Below are positions 10,246 to 20,270 of a stretch of 25,862 bases of DNA, piece after piece. Origin of the DNA: Asterionellopsis glacialis (lineage: Eukaryota > Bacillariophyta > Plagiogrammaphyceae > Rhaphoneidales > Asterionellopsidaceae); NCBI GenBank assembly GCA_014885115.2, contig WKLE02000455.1:26362-52223 (forward strand). Reading direction: 5' to 3'. Each line of letters opens with the position of its first letter. The stretch's first letter is position 1. The position numbers and the translations under genes were made by a program. The notes under the pieces are model-generated. The model was not told the origin of the DNA. It made no database searches and saw only the letters and a program-made list of their open reading frames with translations.

Positions 10246-11753
10246 TCAGTTGTCCAAGGCATTTGTAAACAGAGAATGTAGCTCCTCGGCTCCAACGGCT
10301 CGTGGTGAAATTTTGGTGACGCGGTGTTGTGGCAAAGTTCCTTCAACCAAGCTTGGGATATCCTCCTCACTGTAACCAAGACTGCGAATTCCGATAGGCA
10401 CATTTAATAATTGCATAATTTCTCGTATTTCGTCCGCTAACCACAAACCAGCATCATCGTCTCCACCCAACTTGTTGTAATCCACATTTGACACCCCCAA
10501 TCGAGCCTCTGCTAGAATTTTGGCACACTTCGCATGTCGTTCTGGATTTGCCTCGCCTGTAAAGGAAAAAACACTAGGAGCGGTGACAATCACTGAGAGT
10601 CTGTGATGTGTAAAATAAGAACCAGTTAAAGAGAATCCATAGCGTAAGATCGGATCAAGTTGGCGTTAAAAAACATGACTGAGATATCCAAAGTGCAAAA
10701 TTCATCTTACCCGTGCGGGACGATTGCGTGGTCAACACTGTTATAACCAGCCGAAGGACGATAAGATCCCACTTGGCTAGCAATCGGATAACTCATCCCA
10801 TGACATAAATGAACTCCAGCATTTCCAAATCCTAGACCGGCAGCTGAACTCGCAAGAAGCATTTGGGCACGATCGTCCTCATTACCGTCCCTTACAGCGC
10901 GAGGCAAACAGCGTGCAGCTGTGTTCAGGGCAAATAGACTCCAGACATCACTTATAGGGTTTGAACCTTGGTATGCTGGTCTCAGGGTGGGATTTGGCGG
11001 TTTCGGACGCCGATTAAATGGCATTGCTGTATAACTTTCAATCGCATGACATAGTACATCCAAGCCAGAATAGGTGGCCACCTCACGCGGTAAGGTCACT
11101 GTATTATTAGGGTCGACGATGCCCAGAGTTGGTTTTAACCTACGGTTAGCTATTCCTGTTTTACTTTTGGTGGAGGAGTCGTCAAAAATTGCTACACCAG
11201 TGGTTTCAGATCCAGTTCCGGCCGTTGTTGGAATAGCAATAACTGGTGGCAATGAACCACTTGGAACTGGGATACCCTTGCCTACAGGTGGGTTGACATA
11301 GTCGTAGAAGTCATTTGGAGGAAATCGTGCGTATAAATTGGCAGCTTTCGCAGTGTCGATAACGGATCCTCCTCCGAAGGCAACTACCGCATCATACTGT
11401 TGGCGAGACAACCAATCAATCGCATGCTTGAAGCTGATGTCGTTGGGTTCGACTCTTACCGCGTCGTAGACCGTTACCTCGAGCTTATTTAAAGAAAGGG
11501 ATTCTAAAAGTATTTGCATGGAAGAGAGGTTACCAACGTTAGAGTCCGTAAAGACAACCACCCGTTTCACACCGAAAGCATCCCGAAGATCATAGCCCAC
11601 CTCAGCTGTAGCCCCAGGTCCAAATCTTAAATTGGATGCACCGAGTTCATACGCACAATCAAGTGGTTGAGACGTGGTTGACGAAGAATTGTACCGCAGA
11701 AAGGTCTTTGATCTCGATAGATTAGATTTATGAAAAAGTCTACATGACAGCAT
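10246..11753 (-). CDS. ADHFE1: Iron-dependent alcohol dehydrogenase, hydroxyacid-oxoacid transhydrogenase type (two exons)
   Basis: Minus-strand exons 11753-10711 and 10600-10246 with a 110-bp intron (GG|GTAAGA to CACAG|A). The splice joins VPHG to LSVIVTAPSVF exactly where human ADHFE1 reads VPHGLSVVLTSPAVF. The product is 465 residues, close to the 467 of the human enzyme. The N-terminus (MLSCRLFHKSNLSRSK, rich in Arg/Lys/Ser, no acids) looks like a mitochondrial presequence. The nucleotide-binding GGGSVID is at 127-133 and TTAGTGSE near 176-183. Metal ligands by family alignment are D232, H236, H318 and H347, all present. The known family couples oxidation of 4-hydroxybutyrate to reduction of 2-oxoglutarate, giving succinate semialdehyde and 2-hydroxyglutarate. 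The C-terminal part (SLGYSEEDIPSLVEGTLPQ) is strongly ADHFE1-like. Reading through the intron gives an immediate TAA. Confidence 0.95.
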
Positions 11754-11977
11754 TGTGAAGAAATATTTGGATAGTTTAGTTTTCTCCGTTTCTATTAATG
11801 CCTTTTCAGTTTAGAATGATTTAGGTCCTCTAGTCTCTAGAGGGGTTCATCATCTTTTTCACCGTAGCGACAAGAAAAGGAAAAAATATTCTCTCTAGAC
11901 GTATCGTCACACTTGTCTTCGAGAAATTGAAAAAATTTCAGCTTCGTGCTCGGCCAGGAGACAACTTGGTGTTTGTC

Positions 11978-11981
11978 AAAA
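11978..11981 (-). terminator. Pol III T4 terminator of tRNA-Gly copy 1
   Basis: Four T residues on the minus strand, three bases beyond the tRNA discriminator base; typical of RNA polymerase III termination. Confidence 0.6.
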
Positions 11982-11984
11982 CTA

Positions 11985-12055
11985 TGCACCAGCCGAGAAT
12001 CGAACTCGGGGCCCAACGATGGCAACGTTGGATTTTACCACTAAACCACTGGTGC
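11985..12055 (-). tRNA. tRNA-Gly (anticodon GCC), copy 1
   Basis: The minus strand folds into a complete 71-nt cloverleaf. Acceptor GCACCAG pairs with CTGGTGC, with discriminator A. The D arm contains TTTAGTGGTAAAA. Anticodon stem CAACG/CGTTG carries the loop TTGCCAT with anticodon GCC. The T arm is CCGAG-TTCGATT-CTCGG. The 3' CCA is not encoded, as expected for a eukaryotic nuclear tRNA. There is no intron. The internal A and B boxes are intact. The gene is identical over 70 nt to the second copy 331 bp away. Confidence 0.96.
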
Positions 12056-12308
12056 AGATGAATGCTTAGAAACAAAAGCGTTATCAAAATATATAATCTC
12101 ACTAAAATAAGTATTGGAATGATCTGGGTCATAGCATGGGGGACCCATAACGGTAGGTCCTACCCGGTAGTTCTAGTCCTATTAGAAGGGTTCATCATCT
12201 TTTACCGCTTGACGACTGGGACAAGAAGAAAAGAAAAAAGATTCTCGACAGGCGTTCCGGTAGATTTGTCTAAAAGAATTTGTAAATTTTTTCAGCATCG
12301 ATTTATGT

Positions 12309-12312
12309 AAAA
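12309..12312 (-). terminator. Pol III T4 terminator of tRNA-Gly copy 2
   Basis: TTTT on the minus strand, three bases after the discriminator base of the second tRNA, equivalent to the one after copy 1. Confidence 0.6.
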
Positions 12313-12315
12313 GGA

Positions 12316-12386
12316 TGCACCAGCCGAGAATCGAACTCGGGGCCCAACGATGGCAACGTTGGATTTTACCACTAAACCACTGGTGC
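12316..12386 (-). tRNA. tRNA-Gly (anticodon GCC), copy 2
   Basis: Same 71-nt cloverleaf as the first copy, with the 70 bases of the folded body identical: acceptor GCACCAG/CTGGTGC, anticodon loop TTGCCAT, T loop TTCGATT, no encoded CCA, no intron. Both should be functional; nothing distinguishes them except flanking sequence. Confidence 0.96.
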
Positions 12387-12450
12387 GGATGCGCGCCTTT
12401 CTATTCTATGTGTTATCAAAAATTAACATCACTAAAATCGAAATAGTTTT

Positions 12451-13324
12451 TTTACTTTTCCAATAGATTTGATCATTTTTCATTCTCAACTAGACTAGGA
12501 CCTAGAGAGAGCCTCTTAGCTAGTATGTAGGTATTAAAATATAGCTCCTTCCTCTCTACTACTGTAGGCTCAAAAGCATACACATATCATACAAGTCACC
12601 CCATCAGATGTACAACAACCCATTGCTGCTTAGGTCAAACTTGAAATTGGTGGTACTTGTGATAAGTAACTTCAAGATTGAAAATGTGTGATGTTGCTCA
12701 TTGGATGACACATTTTACATTATGTCTGGCCTTTACATAGTTTCAAAAAATGAATTGTAAAGAATAGAGTAATTACCTGAATTTTGTTTTACATCTAATG
12801 ATACCATTACTACACAACAACCATTTTTCTCAAGTCTTCAGCAAAGTTTGAAAATGCTGATCATGAGCAACTTCGATCAGTTTTGAACAGAAATACAGCA
12901 ATCTGTTGCTAATCTAAGGTAGCAACTTGTATAATAGTACTATATATGCTAAACAACAATGTATGCTAAACGTGGATAATATGGTGTTCCTTTAAAGACA
13001 ATCAACAACATAACAACAACATCAATAGTACAAGCAGAAATCATGAGACACATAGCAGAAAAAGATAAGCAGTTTCTGGTCTATACTATGTGCTTCACTA
13101 CCTACACTTTCTTGTTGCTGACTAGGTGAATCTGCAATATGCCTTGAATGTTTCAACTCATCTATCAGTTATCACATATATATAAGTATCAAGTAAGTAA
13201 AATGTTCTGATGAGTTATTGGGGTGAGATATCATAATAATACAGTTTATCATGTACTATAATTAAAAAATTGGATCTGGTCCTTCCAAAAAACTATTCTG
13301 CCCTTAGATCTCCTCAATATGCAT
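12451..13324. other. AT-rich gene-free stretch
   Basis: About 870 bp with no credible open frame on either strand. It includes a repeated tatgctaaac (about 12945-12975), short CAACA runs and a CTAG-rich patch (12488-12530, actagactaggacctagagagag). Because the adjoining reverse transcriptase remnant runs toward this region on the minus strand, part of it may be the unrecognisable downstream end of that element; I could not show this. Confidence 0.5.
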
Positions 13325-14425
13325 CTATTCAAAATGGCTTAGATTGTATGATCTTAATGTGTTTTGTTTTGTTTTTGGTTCCAAGAACAATAACAAGTGG
13401 CTGGTACCATTTGTCTTTCCAGTATAATAATGATGACAATGTAGTATAGATTGTTCGTCGTCCTTCTTTTTTTTTAAGAGTTCTTGAGATTTCCTGTTAT
13501 TCTTTGAGGTAATAAAAATGATACTTCCCGGTTGCATGATCTTATCCCAGTCTTGTTGGGTGAAGCATACTGCCTCCATCCAGTATTCGAGGGTCTTCAT
13601 ATGAGATGATGTGAATGAATACCATGCCTCAGATTTAGATAGATGGCTTGTCCAAAGTTGGTCAGCATAAATTGTGTGGATTTGTTAATTAGAAACTTTT
13701 TTGTTGGCTCTAATCACCATCTATGGCCATAAAAATCCCAAGGGTTTCATTTGCCTCATGGGGATCACATCATTGTAACAGTTCAATATCCCCTGTAAAG
13801 TATCAAATCATAAAGTTTACTGGCATATTTTGCTTTTTCTGATATTTCCATTGGTTGTGTTGATACTCAAAATCAATTAGGTACCAAAAGGACTTATCTG
13901 CCCGCAAAGTACCTCCTCCTGTTGCACGTAGAGATTCACCTTCCCACAAATTCATAGCTTGTTGCATTTCTAAAGCAAGAGATTCCCCAGTTTGTGTAGT
14001 ATCTTTGGCTGCATGCAGAATGTCAGTATCATTGACAAAAGCAAAAGCTATGGATTGTATTTGTTGTTCTGTAAAATATTGCTGTACTTGAAGTCCAAAG
14101 TCCTTAGAAATCATAATGTCTATCAGAATGGCACTGATGGCAGCCCACAAAGTGGCCCACAAAGTGGGACCTGCACCATTTCCTTGTCCACAACCTTGTT
14201 TAGGTATACCAATCATGTCCAGTCTCCTGTATGTCTTTCCCGATTTGCCATAGGAGGAACTAAAATATGTATTGCTGTTTACAGTGTAATCATCACTTCA
14301 AGTATAGCCTCCTTGGAAATGCGTAGACGATGGAGAGCAATTGCACCTACCCACAGTACTATTCTGTCATCATAACATGACTGTGTGTTGTTGCTTCCCA
14401 AGGCAGTAGTCAAGCTCTTATGTTT
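13325..14425 (-). pseudogene. Degenerate reverse transcriptase (retroelement remnant)
   Basis: Minus-strand pieces in more than one frame retain the order of a reverse transcriptase. From about 14422: NNTQSCYDDRI (motif A position), then LHRLRISKEAILEVMITL, a TAA stop, a frame change, SSYGKSGKTY, GQGNGAGPTLWA, FVNDTDIL (motif C), then LRADKSFWYLIDFEYQ. Further on, past several stops, come HEANETLGIFMA and MKTLEYWMEAVCFTQQDW. The longest open piece is 13803-14216. By comparison with the family, motif A appears to read NNT where NND is usual, and the catalytic FVDD reads FVND (AAT at 14033-14031). A 12-bp tandem duplication (cccacaaagtgg, 14144-14167) adds TLWA. It is a dead copy of a reverse transcriptase resembling those I recall from stramenopile genomes. 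Assignment to a specific LINE or LTR clade is not possible; no terminal repeats were found. Confidence 0.85.
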
Positions 14426-14993
14426 TTTTTGTGAATGGTTTCTTGTTTGCCTGCTCTCAAAATAATGATAAGCTTTATGTCTTTTTACTTCAATTTAATG
14501 AAGTACAATGGGACAGTGCAAGTAAAGATATTTCATAGATTTTCAATCAACTTTCCTTGTTCAATCAATGATATAAAAGCTATACAAGGGAGTGCGAGTA
14601 GCTACACTACTTGTAAACCTTACAAAAATGAAGGATTTTTAAAAGCGCTTTCCAACAACAGGACACTGCGCGTAGTGTATCAAAGATTTTTGGGTATTAT
14701 TTATTCATTAATTCGTAAAGGATCGCCTTTTCCTTTATCTTATTTACAACATTTTTTAAATCATTATTCATTTGGAAAAAAGGAAGAAAAAAACAGAATG
14801 CGTTATGTATTTTCCTTTATTTGTGGCTTACGTTGCATATGCTCAGTTAAGTCACGCTGTCTCATACGGTACAATTTAACCTTTTGCTATGTCACCTACC
14901 TGGTACGTCTTTCATGCAGTTTCCTAGATATTTATTTTATTACTACTTTATCAGATCCTTCTTCAGTTTCTTTTTGATTTGAATTCGATCATC
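14426..14993. other. Gene-free AT-rich stretch
   Basis: About 570 bp between the reverse transcriptase remnant and the 3' end of the secreted-protein gene. A 180-codon plus-strand frame (14435-14977) covers it, but its composition (Phe/Tyr/Ile/Cys/Ser from AT-rich DNA), lack of domain and position suggest chance. It probably holds the 3' UTR of the minus-strand gene at its right end. Confidence 0.45.
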
Positions 14994-15707
14994 TCAAGCT
15001 GTTGGGCCACATAGATCAAAGCAACGCATCACAGTACCACAAATGGTATGATTTGCCAAGCCATCCGAACCGGTACAATTGATATCATGGCTACATTGTG
15101 CTACATCTCCTGTAACATCGGGCAATCCGCAAGCAAAGTAATTAGGCGGTTTGCAACGACCATCATTGGCAACACACGTCAAATTTGCATCTGCACAAGT
15201 GTCATTCGATGGAGAGTCCGAGGTATAAAGACAAGGGTTAATATTCATATAATCACAATTACCGAGATCAGAAGTTGGTGAACAAAATCTATCCACCACT
15301 GATGACACAACAGGATCATTGGGTGTAGTGTCTAGTTCCAGTTCTACTTCTCGATAGATCATGCAATTGGGCGCGGATCCATCTTTTTGTGTTGAAGCGC
15401 AAGCTGCCTGATACCATCGAAAAGGCCCTTTTTGTTCTTTGCCACGAAACTTGTGAGGACCTTCATCAGATAGTGACTCATAGTTGGTTACTCTTTTTAT
15501 TTCAATTGAAGTACCACTTAGGGTGGCAACATCGAGGCTCGCTGATTTCGATCCATCTGCTTCTGTGATATCCTGGAGCATTGCAGTTCCCACAAAACTT
15601 TCGATGTCAAACTCTCCTTTGGATGATGTACCTCGTTTCAAGTACCTCGAGGATACAATCGAAGGGATAAGTGCAAGAAAGTATAACGCCTTACAATGGA
15701 GCTTCAT
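14994..15707 (-). CDS. Secreted cysteine-rich protein of unknown function
   Basis: An intronless frame of 237 residues. It starts with a clear signal peptide (MKLHCKALYFLALIPSIVSS), with a likely cleavage just before RYLKR; a KR site follows closely. The mature part has 14 cysteines, an even number, nearly all in the C-terminal 135 residues, spaced like a disulphide-bonded extracellular module. It has four N-glycosylation sequons (NDT, NLT, NCT, NHT). An aspartate/threonine-rich N-terminal half precedes them and no transmembrane segment follows. I recognise no domain. The gene lies alone between repeat-rich DNA on both sides. A cell-wall or extracellular role is inference from secretion and cysteine content. 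The ATG is the first in the frame and is directly followed by the signal peptide, so the start is firm. Confidence 0.8.
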   Translation of the reverse strand: MKLHCKALYFLALIPSIVSSRYLKRGTSSKGEFDIESFVGTAMLQDITEADGSKSASLDVATLSGTSIEIKRVTNYESLSDEGPHKFRGKEQKGPFRWYQAACASTQKDGSAPNCMIYREVELELDTTPNDPVVSSVVDRFCSPTSDLGNCDYMNINPCLYTSDSPSNDTCADANLTCVANDGRCKPPNYFACGLPDVTGDVAQCSHDINCTGSDGLANHTICGTVMRCFDLCGPTA

Positions 15708-17605
15708 GGTTCTCTGGTCGGATTAGATAGCGACGAAGAAGAAGAGGAAAGTATCACAAAAACAGCTTGAGTTAAATTCCAGTATGTAACATGTATATAC
15801 AAAATACGAGTCACAATGCCACAGTGTTTATAGCTTTCGGGGCGAAGCAAGTGTTCGAATGCACAAAAGAATGAATCTCGTTGGATCAAAACATACCTTT
15901 CAGCTTGTTTTTATGCTTTGATCCAGGCAATCAATCATCAGATTAAAAAATAGTGTGGGAGAATGACTGTATGTTGGTTCACGTTTCACGTGCCAACCGT
16001 CAAAGAGCGAGATATAATTTTTAATATGCCCGCCCTTCATGATTCGTAGCTGTACTCGTACTCTGACTACTTATATGTACAGATGTACGTGGTATGCAGA
16101 ATTTTTTAAGATAAATATTATTATTTATTACTATTATTGTTTGTTTCTGGAACTACCGGGGGGCGTACCTCAATGATACTGTCTGTGCCTATTCTTCTTA
16201 TTAAGATTTATTAATACCATGTACCGGTTTTTAAGGTATTTATGTTTAAATGCCCATACTAAGTCATAAAAATTATTTTTCTTCTACTGAAAACAGGTTC
16301 CACAGTTTTGTTCTTGAAGAAAATCATGTTGTATCTGAAAAAGATTGCTTCCATACAGGTAACATCATGGTACCAAGTAAGAAGTGTATCATTATCTTAA
16401 GTAATGATGGCGTAGGCTTCATTTTTTCATTTCTTTGAGACCTTTCTTTTTTAATACTACATCATAGAGTACGTACCAATCATACGAAATCAATTCCGAG
16501 AGTGACTTCCGGCGAATCGGAGATTCCCCGGACACCGCCGGAGGCATCTACGTAATTTGTTTTTTACCCCACCCCCCAGGAATCCCATTCCCAACGGTTG
16601 CCGGTTTCCAAGTAAAATCTCATTTTATTCCCTCTAGAGCGTTCTGTCCGTTGTTCCTCTAGAATAATCATTGAAAATCTGAATCCTAAAAAAGGTAGAA
16701 CTCTATCCCTTGTATTTTAGTGAAATATTTTGTATCCGGGGGAAGGACTCAAAAAGTCAAAGTCGGGCGGAAAAAAAATAATGGCCTCTACTCTTGCCAA
16801 GAGTAAAAAATGATCGGGCCTCAGACGGTCAAGAATGTCCCACTCTCTAGAGAGGGTCTCAGTAGACTAAATACCATGCCTCCGGGGTCCTAGATTCCCT
16901 CACGCAACATGTCTCCCATCGTACGCAAGGAGGTGAAACCGATACCCGCTCATGTGACTCCGCGTTGATAATATGCATCCTACCCCAGGTACTAGTACCA
17001 AGTAAGGCGGTATTCTTCATGCTGCTAGTACGCTGACATTTTGTGTGACAAGTCACATCTGGGGTGTCAACGACTAAATCATGCATGTTGACATGTTGAC
17101 ATCTCACGGCTGGATGCTGAGATTTGTGATGACTTCGAACCCGAACATCGAACACATCTCAACATCAGGAGCCATCGCACTTCACAGAGGACTTAGGTAC
17201 GAGTAGTATGTCCTGACCGACCACCGTAGCCTACCTTTGACATGGCACCCAATACTTCAATCTTGATGAGACAAAACCAAGAATCATGTTTCACAATAAT
17301 TGAAACTGATTGTGGTACAGGGAATGCGGTAGAAAATCAACAGGGCGTACAACCTAAGAGTCACTCTTTTGGCAACAAGACTTCTTGACTGACACTTGGA
17401 TGGCCATCTTGGTTTCCGAAATCAGAACTCTTCGCCACTCAGAATTCCATGATTGAAGGCGATCACTCATTACCCGCTTATCGTTCACGACCGCATCAAA
17501 TATTGATTGCCATTGTCATTGAGCTCAAAACTTCCGTAAACTCCTCCCCCCAAAATAAGAAACAAAAATCTATCCCATTTTCAAAATGCAAAGAAAACGA
17601 CATCA
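15708..17605. other. Long intergenic region without a recognisable gene
   Basis: Almost 1.9 kb between two divergent genes, so both promoters should be at its edges. It contains a hairpin-forming inverted repeat (tccggcg 16508-16514 with cgccgga 16536-16542), a perfect 17-bp palindrome-like hairpin tactcttg-c-caagagta (16789-16805), the 12-bp palindrome ctctctagagag near 16846-16857, GTAC-rich patches (16035-16095, 16985-17000) and a doubled atgttgac near 17085-17101. The minus frame 16859-17155 and the plus frame 16250-16438 have no supporting features. Confidence 0.5.
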
Positions 17606-19386
17606 ATGGCTTATAAGTCAGCAAACAAGGATATACCACGATCACTGGAGATTATTAATCAGTTATGGAGTATGCTTTTGTCTCGATTTGAAATAAGGTC
17701 TTCATCAATCGAGTCAAAGTTAAAATATCGGCTTACAGAGGAACAATCAGGGAAGTTTGTCATACCGGAATCGGATATCATTTTGAATCCCACTTTAGTC
17801 ATGGACGGGTAAGAAATTACTTCTTTTGTTGTTGTATGTGGTGGTTGTGCATTCCTCTTCTGCTATATACTGCTAAACGTTGCCATCGTCCTACTTATAA
17901 GTACAGAATGTATCAAATTGAGGGAAAAATTTCATCTTTGACGATTCAGTGGACATGGAGTTTTTCAGCTACGTCATCTGATACAATTGACAATTGCGAG
18001 GATTTATGCCTCGGAATACTGTTAGACATTCAATCATGCAAGATATCATTCGTTCCAGTATCGATAGATCATATTAAACTACAAGACTCGCATCTGATAT
18101 CAGAAGCCCCACCAAGTGGCATGATAGAGGTAGACATGATTGTCGTAGATAGAGTTGAATGTTCTGTTGATGAAAATGTTCTTCGGGGCCCACTGGGTGT
18201 ACAAATTTGTCGATATTTGTGGGGTATGGAATATCTGCGTCCACTTTGCCATCACTCACCTTTGATGATGGCAACTGAAATCTATGCAATGAATCCACAA
18301 AGAAATGCCTACCACTATAGAGCGACCGATGTAGCTCGTATGGATGATTTTTACTGGAAATGCAGGAGTCTTTCTTTGGGTACGTTAGGAGCTACAGGAG
18401 TTCGGATGATACCCTATCATGACACGCTACTTTTGTTCCCAAGCCAAGTTTCATTCTGGGATGTGCCGCTGTGGCCCATCTTGAGACAAGATGGACCCAT
18501 TGATAATGTTGAAATTCAACTTTCCGCTCGTCATGTACAAGTCAAATGCGACATTATTCGACTGAGGATCGGCAAGTTTTTTAAAAAGAGTGCACATGGT
18601 AATTGTTCTCAGACCTCTCTTGGGTGGGATACCTTCTGGCTATCTGCAAAGACTATTATAGTCCAATGCAATAAGACTTTCTGGTACATCAGCTCTCCTT
18701 TACTTGCCATACGAAGAGCGACAAGAGCGACAAGCCAAGTAGGTGTTCAATATAGTACACACCTCAGTTTCAATGCAGCAAATTTCAGAATTCCTTTTTT
18801 AATCAATATCTTCAATCTTAAATTGGTCACGACTGAGTGTCTAGAAGGCAAAGATTTGGAAAACTTTGATTTGAAGAATTTTCGCCTGTCAGCGGCTTCT
18901 GTTGCTCTTCTTTCAAAGAACCCCAAAATGTTTCGACCAATGGCCAAAGAAAATGATACGGACTGGATGGAACATACAGAGCTTTCCTTTGGTACAGTCT
19001 CACCCTTAAGAATAACTTTTAGGACAGGATCTAAGGAAACGCTTCCTGAATATCATTGCAAGGCAAACTCAAATTTGGAAACAATTCTGAATGATTACTT
19101 GAGGCTGATACAGTCTCATGTACTTGCAAGAGAGATTGCTCCTCAAGATTCCAAATTAGTCACTGCGAGCTCGGCGGTATCATCACTCGAACGAGGTCAG
19201 GAACTCAGAACACTGGTTTGGCGAATTAGTTTCACAGCAGTAGCTTCAATTCTTATTTCTCCTATTGTCTCATTAGGACGTGTATGTCTCGGTGGCTTGC
19301 AGCACGCACGATATAAATTTAGAGACTTAGTTCGTGGCATCTTTGTAGGCAAAAATTGCCGAAATAACCCCTCGTGCGACTCTTGA
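17606..19386 (+). CDS. Protein of unknown function with C-terminal hydrophobic segment (two exons)
   Basis: Exons 17606-17808 and 17907-19386 with a 98-bp intron (GG|GTAAGA to TACAG|A); splicing joins LVMDG to MYQIEGK in frame, giving 560 residues. The alternative AG at 17900-17901 breaks frame. The protein looks folded rather than low-complexity: alternating hydrophobic strands (VEIQLSARHVQVKCDIIRLRI, ISFVPVSIDHIKL) suggest a beta-rich body, with patches such as GPLGVQICRYLWGMEYLRPL. Residues ~503-532 form a hydrophobic helix (about two dozen apolar residues with Arg at one end), followed by a basic tail with KFRDLVRGIF. There is no signal peptide, so a tail-anchored or peripheral membrane protein is possible. 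I do not recognise a family. Intron read-through gives an immediate TAA. The gene is convergent with the quinone methyltransferase gene. Confidence 0.8.
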
Positions 19387-20270
19387 AATGTAATGGAGAA
19401 AATAGCGAAGAAACACCAAAAATGTATTCTTGGAGACCCGAATGCAGCGCTGTTGACTAAATGATCACGGACTGTCTATACCAAAAACAGTGATAAACAT
19501 ACAGGAAGGAGCCATTGCTTTCTGACCGAATGGAAAGAGCCAATCTTGAAATCTTTTCTGATCGAAAGGAAGGCTTGGTAACACAGATTTGGCGAACTCC
19601 CTTGCCGTACATGTAAATTATCAATAAAATAGAAATTGGCAAAAACACGCAATTCAAATATAATGCATATAGGCGTGCTTTGCTATGAAATACTATGCTA
19701 AAGTATATAGTTTAGATTGCACTCTGCACTTTCATACGGTAGGTATTTCTATGCAGAACCTGCTCTGCTAACCCGAGGCTAATATTTCCGAGATAGCTCA
19801 TATTAGCGGTATCGTCCTCCCACTCCAACATCAGTTTCAAGTTACTAGACCTCTCTATTAGTTACAGTAAAAAAGTTACAGTACTGATTTTCTCGCTAAA
19901 ATAATGGGAGTTCGTACGAGCCAGTCCGCAAATTGACAGAATTTTTAACGGTCGCGAGACAGCATGTCCGAATACGAAAAAAATGGAGGTAGTAAGCCAC
20001 CAAATAACACGGAATGTCCTTTTGTTGCAGTCAAACTGTCACCAAAGCTGTGACTGAGATGAACCGGAAAAAATAGACTTTTGCTACTCCTATGCTCTAG
20101 TGATCCCACGCAGGATCAACATCGCTCCGAACAACACCAGGAATAAATCTGTTGTCGACTCCACAGTTGATAAAGCTGCGTTTAAAAGACCAATTCAATA
20201 CTATGTAAATAGTTGTTCCGTTTTTGGTAGCTTTGAAATCTTAGTTAATCTTCCATTTTTAATTATTTTC
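19387..20270. other. Intergenic region between convergent genes
   Basis: 884 bp between two stop codons. Small open frames (19457-19657 minus, 20100-20294 plus) have no domain or targeting feature I trust. The stretch presumably holds both 3' UTRs; nothing else was recognised. Confidence 0.45.

Larger units (their letters stand above)
11842..12450. repeat. Tandem segmental duplication carrying tRNA-Gly
   Basis: Two related units, roughly 11842-12115 and 12187-12446, each contain one tRNA. Flanks are diverged but alignable: ggggttcatcatcttt then accg; gacaagaa with an A/G-rich run and attctc; a T-rich segment ending ttcagc-tcg just downstream of the tRNA (minus sense); and gttatcaaaa...catcactaaaat / ctcactaaaat on the other side. 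The tRNA body is unchanged while flanks differ by many substitutions and small indels, as expected of an older duplication with selection on the tRNA. Confidence 0.8.

Noticed and set aside
13992..14375. 127-codon plus-strand frame
   Set aside because: It is antisense to the reverse transcriptase remnant, whose motifs are clear on the minus strand.
14435..14977. 180-codon plus-strand open frame
   Set aside because: AT-driven composition, no domain or signal peptide I trust, lies between a dead retroelement and the 3' end of a convergent gene.
16859..17155. 98-codon minus-strand open frame
   Set aside because: No recognisable motif, in a repeat-rich non-coding region, and no splice partners with continuing frame were seen.
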